From positions 1 through 57,326 of the forward strand of contig JAVEDU010000037.1 of NCBI GenBank assembly GCA_030840805.1: a stretch of DNA of 57,326 nucleotides, in the 5' to 3' direction. How positions within the stretch are numbered: position 1 is the stretch's first letter; each line of letters opens with the position of its first letter. A model generated the notes under the pieces. It did not search any database, was not told the origin of the DNA, and saw only the letters and a list, made by a program, of their open reading frames with translations. The DNA comes from Actinomycetota bacterium. Its GTDB lineage: Bacteria > Actinomycetota > Actinomycetes > Mycobacteriales > HKI-0501. Made by a program: the position numbers and the translations under genes. Positions 9,994-19,052 of this stretch are shown here, piece by piece.

Positions 9994-11265
9994 TCAGCTG
10001 ACGAGGCCCGCCTCGCGCGCCGACTTCAGCGACGGGTCGATCCGGTGGGTCCACGACACCGACAGGGCGTCGATCGTCTTGAGGCCCTCGCCGGTGTTCA
10101 GCACGACGGTCTCGGCGTTGCGGTCGATCTGGCCGGACTCGACCAGCTTCTTCAGCACCGCCACCGTCACGCCACCCGCCGTCTCGGCGAAAACGCCGGT
10201 GGTCCGGGCCAGCAGCGCGATGCCCTCGCGGATCTCGTCGTCGGTGACCGACGCGATGGCGCCGCCGGTACGCCGGACCGCGTCGAGCGCGTACGGGCCG
10301 TCCGCCGGGTTGCCGATGTTCAGGCTCTTCGCGATCCCGGTCGGCTTGACCGGCTGCACGACGTCGTGGCCGTTGTCGAACGCGGTGGCCACCGGGGAGC
10401 ACCCGGCCGACTGCGCGCCGAACACCTTCCAGTCCGACTCCGGCACGAGGCCGATCTTCACCAGCTCGGAGAACGCCTTGTCCACCTTGGTCAGCAGCGA
10501 ACCGGACGCGATCGGGATGACCACCTGCGGCGGCAGGCGCCAGCCGAGCTGCTCGGCCACCTCGTACCCGAGGGTCTTCGAGCCCTCGGCGTAGTACGGG
10601 CGGACATTCTGGTTCACGAACGCGGTCGACTCGAAGTCGTCGCTCTCCTGCAGCTCGCTGGTGAGCCGGTTGACGTCGTCGTACGAGCCGTCGACGGCAA
10701 CGAGGCGCGGGCCGTAGATCGCGCTGTTCACGATCTTGCCCGGCTCCAGGTCACTCGGGATGAAGACGGTGGCCTGCAGGCCGTTGCGCGCGGCGTGGGC
10801 GGCCACGGAGTTCGCGAGGTTGCCGGTGGAGGCGCAGGCCACCGACTCGAACCCGAGTCCGCGCGCCGCGGTGAGGGCCACCGAGACGACGCGGTCCTTG
10901 AAGGAGTGCGTCGGGTTGGCGCTGTCGTCCTTCACCCACACCGGCGCGGTGAAGCCGAGCTCGGCGGCAAGGCGGTCGGCGCGGATCAGCGGCGTGAAGC
11001 CCGGGTCGAGCGTGACACGGGTGGCCGGGTCCTGGCCCACCGGCAGCAGGGCGGAGTACCGCCAGATGTTCTGCGGGCCGGCCTCGATCTGTTCGCGGGT
11101 GACCGCGCCCAGGATGGCCGGGTCGTACGCGACCTCGAGCGGGCCGAAACACTCGGCGCAGGCGTGGATCGCAATGAGCGGGAACTCGGCGCCGCAGTTG
11201 CGACAGCGCAGCGAGGACGCGGGCGACGGCGGGATCGCGGTGGGGGCATCAAGCAGAGACGTCAT
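9994..11265 (-). CDS. thrC: Threonine synthase
   Basis: A 423-residue PLP enzyme converting O-phosphohomoserine to threonine. It has an N-terminal zinc-ribbon-like segment (CRNC near 21-24 and CAEC near 36-39) and the PLP-lysine motif NPTHSFKDRV near residue 121, followed by ACASTGN and the glycine-rich phosphate loop. The N-terminal Cys pairs mark the longer class I-like form. It is monocistronic here. The leader is a SAM riboswitch whose closing stem abuts the ribosome site GGGAAGG. Confidence 0.95.
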   Translation of the reverse strand: MTSLLDAPTAIPPSPASSLRCRNCGAEFPLIAIHACAECFGPLEVAYDPAILGAVTREQIEAGPQNIWRYSALLPVGQDPATRVTLDPGFTPLIRADRLAAELGFTAPVWVKDDSANPTHSFKDRVVSVALTAARGLGFESVACASTGNLANSVAAHAARNGLQATVFIPSDLEPGKIVNSAIYGPRLVAVDGSYDDVNRLTSELQESDDFESTAFVNQNVRPYYAEGSKTLGYEVAEQLGWRLPPQVVIPIASGSLLTKVDKAFSELVKIGLVPESDWKVFGAQSAGCSPVATAFDNGHDVVQPVKPTGIAKSLNIGNPADGPYALDAVRRTGGAIASVTDDEIREGIALLARTTGVFAETAGGVTVAVLKKLVESGQIDRNAETVVLNTGEGLKTIDALSVSWTHRIDPSLKSAREAGLVS

Positions 11266-11279
11266 GGGCGAGGCCTTCC

Positions 11280-11402
11280 CTCATCTTTCCCGCTCATGGC
11301 GGGACGGACTTAGCACCTGTCGCGTGCGGCCTCAGACGTCGAGTACTCACACGATGGTTGCCGGGGCTTCACCGGGCCGGTCCCTCTGCCCCTCTGGATG
11401 AG
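11280..11402 (-). promoter_or_regulatory. SAM riboswitch (S-box type) in the thrC leader
   Basis: Read on the minus strand, the leader has the S-box hallmarks: an AGAGGGGCAGAGGGACC strand, then GCCCCGGCAACC, a variable P3 arm, AGGTGCTAAGTCC, a short P4 hairpin (CCCGC/GCGGG) and AAAGATGAG. CTCATC (11402-11397) pairs with GATGAG (11285-11280) to close P1. The ribosome site GGGAAGG starts at the 3' end of P1, eight bases before the thrC ATG, and no separate terminator stem fits between, so control is probably at translation. Confidence 0.9.
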
Positions 11403-11485
11403 AATTGCTGTTCGGTTGTGCGTCGAAGTGTACGTGATGCCGGAACCCCCCTCAGCGGGGGCGGCGGTGACCTGCATGACAGGGT

Positions 11486-12427
11486 TTGACGGTGCATCCC
11501 GACGCCCGGCGCTGGTTCGAGCGGCGCACCTCCGCCGCCACGGACTGGCCCGTCGACCTCCTGGCCGAACGCAAGGGCGCCACGACGGTCAGCGTGGTGC
11601 TCCCGGCGCTGGACGAGGAGCCGACCGTCGGCGGGATCGTCGAGGCCGTCCGTGCGCTGGCCGAGCGGACCGGCCTGGTGGACGAGGTCGTCGTCCTCGA
11701 CTCGGGCTCCGCGGACCGGACCGCCGAGGTCGCCGCGGCCGCCGGGGCGACCGTCCACCACCGTGACGACGTGCTCCCGCGGCTCGGCTCGTACCCCGGC
11801 AAGGGCGAGGTGCTGTGGAAGGCGCTGCACGTCACGAGCGGCGACGTGATCGTGTACGTCGACGCCGACCTCACCGGGTTCGGCCCGCACTACGTCACGG
11901 GGCTGCTCGGGCCGCTGCTGACCGATCCCGCGGTGCTGCTGACCAAGGCGTTCTACGACCGGCCGCTGCTCGACGTGTCGGCGGCGGGCGGCGGCCGGGT
12001 CACCGAGCTCATGGCCCGGCCGCTGCTGCAGGCGTACCTCCCTGCCCTCGCCGGGGTCGTCCAGCCGCTCGCCGGGGAGTACGCGGCACGCCGATCGCTG
12101 CTGGAGACGCTCCCGTTCGCGGCCGGGTACGGGGTGGAGACCGGGCTGCTGCTCGACACCGTGGCCGGGCACGGCCTCGACGCGGTGGCACAGGTCGACC
12201 TCGGTCATCGCACCCACGGCCACCAGGACACCGCGGCGCTCGGGCGGATGGCCGCGGCGATCCTGCGCACGGTGCTGTCCAGGGTGGACCCGGGCCGGGA
12301 GCCGTGGCCGGAGCTGACCCAGTTCCGGCGCGACGGCGCTGGCGCGGTGGAGCCGCACGACACCGCGGTCGCGCTGCCGGACCGCCCGCCGATGATCGGC
12401 ATCCCGGAGTACCGCGCCGCGAGCTGA
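11486..12427 (+). CDS. gpgS: Glucosyl-3-phosphoglycerate synthase
   Basis: A 313-residue GT81 glycosyltransferase that transfers glucose from a nucleotide sugar to 3-phosphoglycerate, the first step of methylglucose lipopolysaccharide or glucosylglycerate synthesis. Family signatures are the N-terminal FERRT, VLPALDEEPTVG, VLDSGSADRT, the metal motif VYVDADLTGF and the acceptor-site segment PLAGEYAARR. The TTG at 11486 is used here; a GTG two codons on is an alternative. It faces the quinone oxidoreductase convergently. Confidence 0.92.
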   Translation: MTVHPDARRWFERRTSAATDWPVDLLAERKGATTVSVVLPALDEEPTVGGIVEAVRALAERTGLVDEVVVLDSGSADRTAEVAAAAGATVHHRDDVLPRLGSYPGKGEVLWKALHVTSGDVIVYVDADLTGFGPHYVTGLLGPLLTDPAVLLTKAFYDRPLLDVSAAGGGRVTELMARPLLQAYLPALAGVVQPLAGEYAARRSLLETLPFAAGYGVETGLLLDTVAGHGLDAVAQVDLGHRTHGHQDTAALGRMAAAILRTVLSRVDPGREPWPELTQFRRDGAGAVEPHDTAVALPDRPPMIGIPEYRAAS

Positions 12428-12468
12428 CGGCCACCGGCCCGGCCACGACGCCCGCGGCGCCGGGCGCG

Positions 12469-13434
12469 TCACCGGGTGGTGATGACCAGCTTTCCGGTGG
12501 TGCGACGGGACTCCAGGTCCTCGTGTGCCCGCGCCGCCTCGTCGAGCGGGTACCGCCCGCCGATCCGCAGCTCCAGGTCGCCCGAGGAGATCGCGGCAAG
12601 GATGTCCCCGGCGCGCCAGGTCAGCTCGTCCCGGGTGGCGATGTACTCGGCCACCTTCGGCCGGGTCAGGAACAGCGATCCGAGCTGGTTGAGCCGCTGC
12701 GGGTCGAACGGCGGCACCTGGCCGCTCGACCCTCCGAAGAGGACCATCATTCCCCGCGGGCGCAGGGTCGTGAGGCTGTCGTCGAACGTGGCCTTCCCGA
12801 CGCCGTCGTACACCACGTCGACCCCACGCCCGTCGGTGAGCTTGCGGACGCCGTCGGCGAACCCGTCGTACCGCAGCACGTCGTCGGCGCCGGCCTGCCG
12901 CGCGAGGGACTCCTTCTCGTCGGTGGAGACGGTGGCGATCACCCGGCCGCCCCGCTGCTTGACGAGCTGGGTCAGCAGCAGGCCGACCCCGCCGGCCGCG
13001 GCGTGCACCAGCGCCGTGTCGCCCGGCCGCACGGCGAAGGTGGAGTTGGCCAGGTAGTGCGCGGTGACGCCCTGGAGGAGCGCGCCCGCGGCGAGGTCGC
13101 CGGGCAGGTCGTCCGGCACGCGGACCGCCTGCGACGCGGGCACCAGCACCTGCTCCGCGTAGCTGCCGGGCACGGCCATCCAGGCGACCCGGTCCCCCAC
13201 GGCGAACTCGGTGACGTCCGGCCCGACGGCGGAGACCCGCCCGGCGCCCTCGGACCCCGGGACGAACGGCGTCTGCATCGGGTACACGCCGCTGCGCTGG
13301 TACGTGTCGATGAAGTTCACGCCCGCGGCGGACGAGTCGACCACCAGCTGTCCGGGTCCCGCCTCGGGAGTGGGCCGGTCGGTGACCGTGAGCACCTCGG
13401 GACCGCCCTGTCGCGGTACGACCACTGCGCGCAT
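12469..13434 (-). CDS. NADPH:quinone oxidoreductase (zeta-crystallin type MDR)
   Basis: A 321-residue zinc-free medium-chain reductase. MRAVVVPRQGGPEVL opens a GroES-like domain with GVNFIDTYQRSG, and the Rossmann fold has the NADPH-site motif AAAGGVGLLLTQL. GVDVVYDGVGKATFDDSL and HEDLESRRTTGKLV match quinone reductases. The ATG at 13434 has a strong AGGAGGT six bases upstream, which rules out longer frames. It follows the ABC permease by 47 bases and may share its transcript. Confidence 0.93.
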   Translation of the reverse strand: MRAVVVPRQGGPEVLTVTDRPTPEAGPGQLVVDSSAAGVNFIDTYQRSGVYPMQTPFVPGSEGAGRVSAVGPDVTEFAVGDRVAWMAVPGSYAEQVLVPASQAVRVPDDLPGDLAAGALLQGVTAHYLANSTFAVRPGDTALVHAAAGGVGLLLTQLVKQRGGRVIATVSTDEKESLARQAGADDVLRYDGFADGVRKLTDGRGVDVVYDGVGKATFDDSLTTLRPRGMMVLFGGSSGQVPPFDPQRLNQLGSLFLTRPKVAEYIATRDELTWRAGDILAAISSGDLELRIGGRYPLDEAARAHEDLESRRTTGKLVITTR

Positions 13435-13481
13435 CTGCTGACCTCCTGTGGGCTTCAGGTTCCGGCCCATCCTGCCCGGTG

Positions 13482-14333
13482 TCAGCTCACGACGTCCTTC
13501 CGGGCGAACGCGCGCCACGCCAGCAGGAGGAACACGGTGGCGTACAGCAGCGCCGAGATCGCGCCCTTCGCCATGTCCTCGTACTGGAGCGGCGAGGAGA
13601 ACACGCCGGTCCAGGCGAGGTTGTACGCGGTCGGCAGCACGAACCGCACGCTTTCCAGCGCCGGCACCAGGTCGAGGATGTTGGAGACGATGTACAGCAT
13701 CACCGCGCCGCCGACGGCGAGCAGCGGCTGGTCCGTCCGCACCGAGAGCAGGAACGCCAGCGTGCCGGGAATCAGCAGGTGCACCAGCAGGAACCCGGTC
13801 GCGAGCGCGAGCAGTCCGAGGGACGTCCACGGCGCCACCTCGGCACCGATCGGGGTGCGCAGCGGGTGCCAGCCGTACACGAGCGTGCCGCCGACCACCG
13901 CGACCGTCATCAGCAGGACGACGGCGGCGGCGGAGGTGGCCGCGCCGACGAGCAGCTTCTGGCGCAACAGCCGGGATCGCGGTACGGGGAGCGCCAGCAG
14001 GTAGCGCAGGCTGCCCCACGAGGCCTCGCCCGCCACAGTGTCACCGCAGAACAGCGCGACCACCACCACGACGAGGAACGTGGCCGACGCGAACAGCGTG
14101 AAGGCCGCGAAGTTCGGCCCGCCCGCGGTGGCGACGTCGACGAGGCTGGCCCCGCGCTGGGACCCCCCGTCGTCCGGCCCGCCGAGCTGGAAGGCCCCGA
14201 GCAACAGCAGCGGGAGCAGCGCCAGGAAGCCGAAGCCGTACTGGGTGCGGCGGCGGGTGAGCTGGCGGCGCAGCTCGGTGGTGAAGGACAGCGTCCTCCC
14301 CGGCTGGTAGCCGGGTGCGGCGTCGACGGTCAC
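13482..14333 (-). CDS. ABC-2 type transporter permease
   Basis: A 283-residue integral membrane protein with about six hydrophobic helices (FGFLALLPLLLLGAF, FTLFASATFLVVVVVALF and others) and the cytoplasmic entry EASWGSLRYLLALPVPRSRL typical of ABC-2 permeases. Its GTG start overlaps the stop of the hydrolase/ATPase fusion by four bases, so the two are translationally coupled and must form the transporter. The cargo is unknown. Confidence 0.9.
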   Translation of the reverse strand: MTVDAAPGYQPGRTLSFTTELRRQLTRRRTQYGFGFLALLPLLLLGAFQLGGPDDGGSQRGASLVDVATAGGPNFAAFTLFASATFLVVVVVALFCGDTVAGEASWGSLRYLLALPVPRSRLLRQKLLVGAATSAAAVVLLMTVAVVGGTLVYGWHPLRTPIGAEVAPWTSLGLLALATGFLLVHLLIPGTLAFLLSVRTDQPLLAVGGAVMLYIVSNILDLVPALESVRFVLPTAYNLAWTGVFSSPLQYEDMAKGAISALLYATVFLLLAWRAFARKDVVS

Positions 14334-17179
14334 TGCTTGTCTCCTCCCACGAGAGTGAGGAACACGTCCTCGAGTCGCCGCCGCGGCGAGACCCGGTCGA
14401 CGCCGACCCCGCCCTCGACGAGCTGGCGGACGACCTCGATGCGGCCGGTGCCGTTGAGCGACGGGTCGAGGTCGACGACCACGCCCCCGTCGGAGCTGTG
14501 CGCGCGGGTGACTCCGGTGGCCCCCGCGAGCACGCGCAGCGCCGCATCGGTGTCGTCCACGCCGACCAGCACCGACGACGACTCCCCGGTCACCTCGGCC
14601 ACCGTGCCGGCCGCGACGAGCGTGCCCTGGTGCATGACCACGACATGGGTACAGGTCTGCTCGACCTCGGCGAGCAGGTGGCTGGAGACCAGTACCGTGC
14701 GCCCGTCGGTGGCGTATCGCCGGAGCACCTGCCGCATCTCGGCGATCTGCGGCGGGTCGAGCCCGTTCGTCGGCTCGTCCAGCACCAGCAGGTCCGGCAG
14801 GCCGAGCATCGCCTGGGCGATCGCGAGTCGCTGCCGCATGCCCTGGCTGTAGGTCTTGACCTTGCGTTCCACGGCACTGCCGAGTCCGGCGATCTCCAGT
14901 GCCTCGGCCAGGTACGAGTCGGCGTCGGGGCGGCCGGTCGCACGCCAGTACAGCCGGAGGTTGTCCGTTCCGGACAGGTGCGGCAGGAAGCCGGTGCCCT
15001 CCACAAAGGACCCGAGCCGGGACAGCACCGGCGCCCCGGCGCGGATTCGGTGGCCGAACACCTGGATCTCGCCGCCGGACGGCCGGATCAGGCCCATCAG
15101 CATGCGCAGCGTCGTGGTCTTGCCGGCGCCGTTCGGGCCGAGGAGCCCGAGCACCTGACCGCGCTCGACCGTGAAGGTCAGGTCTCGCACCGCGACGAAC
15201 CCGTCGTCATACGCCTTGGAGAGGTCGCGGATCACCAGCGGCCGGTCCGCGTTCTCCGGGTCCACGGTCGAGGACACCCGGCGCCGGCGTACCCGGGCGA
15301 CCAGCGCACCGACGGCCAGCGCCAGGGCGAGAACCAGGACGAGTCCGACGAGGAGGCGCGTCCACAGGCTGCCGGTGGCCGCCAGCGGGGTCGCCGGGAC
15401 CGTCGGGAGCGTGAGGTCGCCCGCGGCCGCCACCTGGTAGGTGGTGGGATCGGTGGGCAGCGCGTACGCCTGGTCGGTGGTGGACACCGCGAGCCGGAGC
15501 CGCTGGCCGGCCTCCAGCCGGTACGCGATGGCGGGCAGCGCGACGCGCACGGGCTCCGCGGCATCGAGCGTGCGCGGCAGGCCGGTCAGCCGCAGCGGTG
15601 CCACCAGGCCCTGCGGCAGCGTGGACCGGCCGTCCGGCCCGACGCTGTACAGCTTGACGAACAGCACCGCCTCGCCGGTCGCAGACGCGGCACGCAGCCG
15701 CACGGTCGGGGCGCCGACGACGTCGACGGCCCGGTCCAGCGGGCCCGAGCCGAAGGAGGCCACCTGACCCGGCACGTCGATCGTCGCGCCGCCGACGAGC
15801 GCGCCCGCGGCGCCGAGCCCCGGGACGGTCGAGATCGCGGCCGGGGAGCCGCCGGGCGGCGCCGCGATCGTCTGCGGCGGCCCGGACAGGGTGATCCGGC
15901 GCGGGTCTCCGCTGCCGGCGAGCCCCGGGTACGCCGGGGCGCTGAAGCCGGTCGAGGTGACCCGGCCGGTGGAGAGGTTCAGGCCACCGGAGTTGCTGAA
16001 GGTGAACGAGGTCCCGCCCGAGCCGGCCTTTTTCACGTACCTGTCGAGCCACTGCAGGGTCAGGAACCTCACCCGGTCCTGGTCGGCCTGCGACCCGCTC
16101 GCGTCGTGGCCGCCGGAGTACCAGGCGACCCGGACCGGCGTGCCGTTCGCCGCGATGCCGCGGGCGTTCGCGTCCGCCTCCGCGAGCGGGAACAGCGAGT
16201 CGGCCTGCCCCTGCACGAGCAGGGTGGGCGCGGTGATCCGGTCGAGGACGGACTGCGGGCTGCGCCGGTCGAGCAGGGCCTGGGCCGACGGCGTGGCGCG
16301 GCCGGTGGTGGCGATCTCGAGATACATCCGGCAGATCTCGGCGGTGAAGCGGCCGCACTGCGGGTCGGCGGCGGGCGGCGCGGCGCGGCGCGGACCGCCG
16401 GACGCGGGGGCACCGGACGAGCTCGGCGCGGGTGAGCCCGACGCATCCGGGGCCGCGGCGCCGCCGCCGAGGATCGCGGCCGGGTCGAGTCCGCTGCTGC
16501 CGAAGAACAGGCCCGCCCACGACCTCTTGAACACCCCGGACGTGGCCGGGCCACCGTCGGAGTTCGGGAAGAACGCGCGGGACAGGCTGTTCCAGGTGAT
16601 CTGCGGGACCACCGCGTCGACGCGGGGGTCGTGGCCGGCGAGCAGCAGCGCGAGGCCGCCGCCGTACGAGCCACCCACCACGCCCACGCGCGGGTCACCG
16701 GGCCGGTCCTTCTGGACCTGGGGCATCCCGGCGAGCCGGTCGAGCAGCCGACGGGCGTCGTTGACCTCGTAGGCGGGGTCGTCGAGCCCGATCCGGCCGC
16801 CGGAGCGGCCGAAGCCGCGCGCGGTCCAGGTCTGCACCACGTATCCCTGGCCGGCCAGCTCCTTCGCCTCGGTGGCGACGCTGTCCTTGGTCCCGCCGAA
16901 GCCGTGGGCCAGCAGGACGGCGGGCGCCGGGTGGGCCGAGGTCGCGCTCCGCGGGACGTACAGCCCGGTGTCGAGGGTGACCGGCTCGTCGCCACCCGGA
17001 CCGGACCGCACGGTCACCATCGCGTCGGAGCTGCCGTACGGCTCACCGCTGGGCCAGGCAGCCCAGGTGATGCCGGCGGCGACCAGGACGGCCACCACGG
17101 CGCCCGTCACCACCCGCCGGCGGACGGAGGGGCGGGACAGGGCGGCACGCAGCCGGGCCGGGCGGGAGGGGAGGGCCAC
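14330..17179 (-). CDS. Fusion of S15/CocE-type alpha/beta hydrolase with ABC transporter ATPase
   Basis: A 949-residue protein in five parts. A signal-anchor helix lies near 23-42. An alpha/beta hydrolase of the Xaa-Pro dipeptidyl-peptidase/CocE group covers about 60-385, with nucleophile motif GGSYGG near 170, Asp in GQADSLFP near 325 and His in SGGHDASG near 356. A beta-rich X-Pro C-terminal domain covers about 390-600, a second helix about 607-632, and a complete ABC ATPase about 645-949 (Walker A GPNGAGKTT, signature YSQGM near 776, Walker B LLVLDEP near 799). The hydrolase would lie outside and the ATPase inside. The downstream permease completes an ABC-2 exporter. Substrate unknown; possibly export coupled to hydrolysis. 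Confidence 0.92.
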   Translation of the reverse strand: MALPSRPARLRAALSRPSVRRRVVTGAVVAVLVAAGITWAAWPSGEPYGSSDAMVTVRSGPGGDEPVTLDTGLYVPRSATSAHPAPAVLLAHGFGGTKDSVATEAKELAGQGYVVQTWTARGFGRSGGRIGLDDPAYEVNDARRLLDRLAGMPQVQKDRPGDPRVGVVGGSYGGGLALLLAGHDPRVDAVVPQITWNSLSRAFFPNSDGGPATSGVFKRSWAGLFFGSSGLDPAAILGGGAAAPDASGSPAPSSSGAPASGGPRRAAPPAADPQCGRFTAEICRMYLEIATTGRATPSAQALLDRRSPQSVLDRITAPTLLVQGQADSLFPLAEADANARGIAANGTPVRVAWYSGGHDASGSQADQDRVRFLTLQWLDRYVKKAGSGGTSFTFSNSGGLNLSTGRVTSTGFSAPAYPGLAGSGDPRRITLSGPPQTIAAPPGGSPAAISTVPGLGAAGALVGGATIDVPGQVASFGSGPLDRAVDVVGAPTVRLRAASATGEAVLFVKLYSVGPDGRSTLPQGLVAPLRLTGLPRTLDAAEPVRVALPAIAYRLEAGQRLRLAVSTTDQAYALPTDPTTYQVAAAGDLTLPTVPATPLAATGSLWTRLLVGLVLVLALALAVGALVARVRRRRVSSTVDPENADRPLVIRDLSKAYDDGFVAVRDLTFTVERGQVLGLLGPNGAGKTTTLRMLMGLIRPSGGEIQVFGHRIRAGAPVLSRLGSFVEGTGFLPHLSGTDNLRLYWRATGRPDADSYLAEALEIAGLGSAVERKVKTYSQGMRQRLAIAQAMLGLPDLLVLDEPTNGLDPPQIAEMRQVLRRYATDGRTVLVSSHLLAEVEQTCTHVVVMHQGTLVAAGTVAEVTGESSSVLVGVDDTDAALRVLAGATGVTRAHSSDGGVVVDLDPSLNGTGRIEVVRQLVEGGVGVDRVSPRRRLEDVFLTLVGGDKQ

Positions 17180-17233
17180 CGGCCAACAGTACGTCTGTCA
17201 CCTGAGGAGGTGCTGAGACGCGGTGGCGTCCGG

Positions 17234-17800
17234 TCAGTTCCGGAAGTCCGCCGTGACCGCGAGGGTGAGCGCGGTGGCTCCGGGCAGCCCCGCCGGGGCG
17301 GGGCGGACGTTCTGCATCCCGCGGAGGCGGCCGGCGAGCAACCACGCCTGCTCGGCGTATCCCGGGCGGTAGAAGACGGTGGTCGTCTCGTACCGGCCGT
17401 GGAGGTTCCCCACCCCGGTGACCGCGAACCCGGCGTTGCGCACGCGGTCCGCGGAGCGGGCGGCGAGGCCGCTCACCGTCGAGTTGTTCAGCACCAGGAC
17501 GGGGGCCGAGGGGCGGACCACGACCGGCTCGGCCGTCCGGGTCGGCCGCGGTTTCGCGGTGGCCCGTCGGGTCGGGATGGAGAGGGTCGTGGGCCGGGCG
17601 CTCGGGGTCGCGGCGGGTACCGCCGGCACGAGGGACGGCGGGGTGCTGGGCGAGGGAGCCGGAGTGCCCTGAGCAGTCGTATCGTTACGTTGAGTAACTA
17701 CCGAGGCCAGCGCAACGGCGCCGGAGAGGACGACGACGGCCCCCAGCACGGCGGCGGACATCAGCAGGCGGGTACGGCGACGGCGGCGACGGCGCCCCAC
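17234..17800 (-). CDS. LytR_C domain membrane protein (VirR-like)
   Basis: About 188 residues: Arg-rich cytoplasmic start, one helix (LLMSAAVLGAVVVLSGAVALA), a Pro/Thr-rich linker and a LytR C-terminal domain (VLVLNNSTVSGLAARSADRV ... VFYRPGYAEQAWLLA). M. tuberculosis Rv0431 (VirR), which affects membrane vesicle release, has this architecture and also stands beside a DUF3263 gene. The start is uncertain: the GTG at 17800 is used, but coding-like sequence with strong third-position GC continues upstream to about 17880 without a standard start codon. Confidence 0.78.
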   Translation of the reverse strand: MGRRRRRRRTRLLMSAAVLGAVVVLSGAVALASVVTQRNDTTAQGTPAPSPSTPPSLVPAVPAATPSARPTTLSIPTRRATAKPRPTRTAEPVVVRPSAPVLVLNNSTVSGLAARSADRVRNAGFAVTGVGNLHGRYETTTVFYRPGYAEQAWLLAGRLRGMQNVRPAPAGLPGATALTLAVTADFRN

Positions 17801-17883
17801 GCGCCCGGTGGTTCCCGGCGGGACCGCGCCGGCCAGCAGATCGACCTGCGGGAGGGCCTCGGTCTCGCCGCGGTCCGGCCCGG

Positions 17884-18201
17884 TCAGAGTTCGATCCCGA
17901 GGCGGCGGGCCGAGCGGGCGCGCTGGCGGGCGGCGCGGAGCCGACGCAGGCGCTTCACCAGCATCGGGTCGTGCACGAGGGCGTCCTGGCGGTCGATCAG
18001 GGCGTTGAGCACCTGGTAGTACCGCGTCGCGGACATGTCGAAGAGGTCGCGGACGGCCTGCTCCTTGGCGCCGGCGTACTTCCACCACTGCCGCTCGAAG
18101 GCCAGGATCTCGCGCTCACGACGGCTCAGTGCCCCGTCGGTCTCGGTGTCCCCGGTGACCGTGAGGTCGGCGGGCAGCCGGTCAGCTGCGGCGGCGTCCA
18201 T
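17884..18201 (-). CDS. DUF3263 family protein
   Basis: A small basic cytoplasmic protein of 105 residues. The conserved DUF3263 block is visible: LSRREREILAFERQWWKYAG, then a helix-turn-helix-like SATRYYQVLNALIDRQDAL. It is probably DNA-binding by its helices and basic tail, but the function is not established. AGGAG precedes a double ATG (18204, 18201); the second has the better spacing. It lies upstream of and in one operon with the LytR_C gene, as Rv0430-Rv0431 do. Confidence 0.9.
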   Translation of the reverse strand: MDAAAADRLPADLTVTGDTETDGALSRREREILAFERQWWKYAGAKEQAVRDLFDMSATRYYQVLNALIDRQDALVHDPMLVKRLRRLRAARQRARSARRLGIEL

Positions 18202-18420
18202 CATGCTCCTCGTTCGGGGTACGACTGAATTACAACCGTGTCTTTCAAGGCCCATTGAACCACGGCGAGGCTTCGCCGCCCCGGACTTCGGCACAACACG
18301 GGCCACTCTAACCGGCCGTGCGGAACCGGCCGCGAGCCGTCCACAGGCTCGCGGCGGAACCCCGCCCGCCACGGCCGCACCCGGGCGGCACGGGACCGCG
18401 CGCCCCGGGTGGAGAGGGGG

Positions 18421-18855
18421 TCAGCTGCCGCCGGAGATGTACGACTCGAGCTGATGCGTCTCGTCCTCCAGCTCGCCCATCCGGGTCTTCACCACGTCAC
18501 CGATGCTGACGAGCCCGGCGAGCCTGCCGTCCACCAGCACGGGGACGTGCCGGATCCGGCGCTCGGTCATCACCCGCATCAGGTCGTCGACAGCATGGTG
18601 GGGCTCACAGGTCGCAACCTCGACGGTCATGATGTCGCGCACCCGGTGGTGGAGCAGCCCCTCGCCCTCGACGTGCAGGCGGCGCACCACGTCGCGCTCG
18701 GAGACGATCCCGGCGACCGTCTCCCCGTCGTCGGACACCACCAGCGCACCCACGTTGTGGGTGGCGAGCCGCTGGAGGAGGTCGGCGACGCTCGCGTCGG
18801 TGCGCACCGTCGCCACCTCGGCACCCTTGTGGCGCAGGACATCACTGATACGCAT
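18421..18855 (-). CDS. Tandem CBS-domain protein
   Basis: A 144-residue protein made of two CBS motifs (ALVVSDDGETVAGIVSERDV and HVPVLVDGRLAGLVSIGDVV), which together form one Bateman module that binds adenine nucleotides. There is no catalytic partner domain, so it resembles stand-alone hypoxic-response-type CBS proteins. The ATG at 18855 has GAGAGGGGG upstream. Downstream are two non-homologous hairpin-poor sequences and the DUF3263 operon. Confidence 0.92.
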   Translation of the reverse strand: MRISDVLRHKGAEVATVRTDASVADLLQRLATHNVGALVVSDDGETVAGIVSERDVVRRLHVEGEGLLHHRVRDIMTVEVATCEPHHAVDDLMRVMTERRIRHVPVLVDGRLAGLVSIGDVVKTRMGELEDETHQLESYISGGS

Positions 18856-18970
18856 CGGCGTACCCCCTCTCGGAGTCGGACGACCGCGGGAACGAGACCG
18901 GCCCGATCCGAACATAGTGATCCGGAGCACTCCGGCGGAAGGCCTCACCGACCGCGGTGATCATGTCCCC

Positions 18971-19043
18971 CCACCAGTTGATCATGGGGTCTGCAACAAA
19001 CACGCCGGCGTGTCGTGTTGCGAACCCCATGATCAACGCGGGG
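18971..19043. repeat. TTGATCATGGGG nested palindrome, copy 2
   Basis: TTGATCATGGGGT (18978-18990) pairs with ACCCCATGATCAA (19024-19036). The inner hairpin is GCAACAAACACGCC paired with GGCGTGTCGTGTTGC. It stands ten bases beyond the stop of the Rrf2 gene and before the CBS gene, so it would end the sulfate operon. Confidence 0.85.
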
Positions 19044-19052
19044 AAAAGCGCC

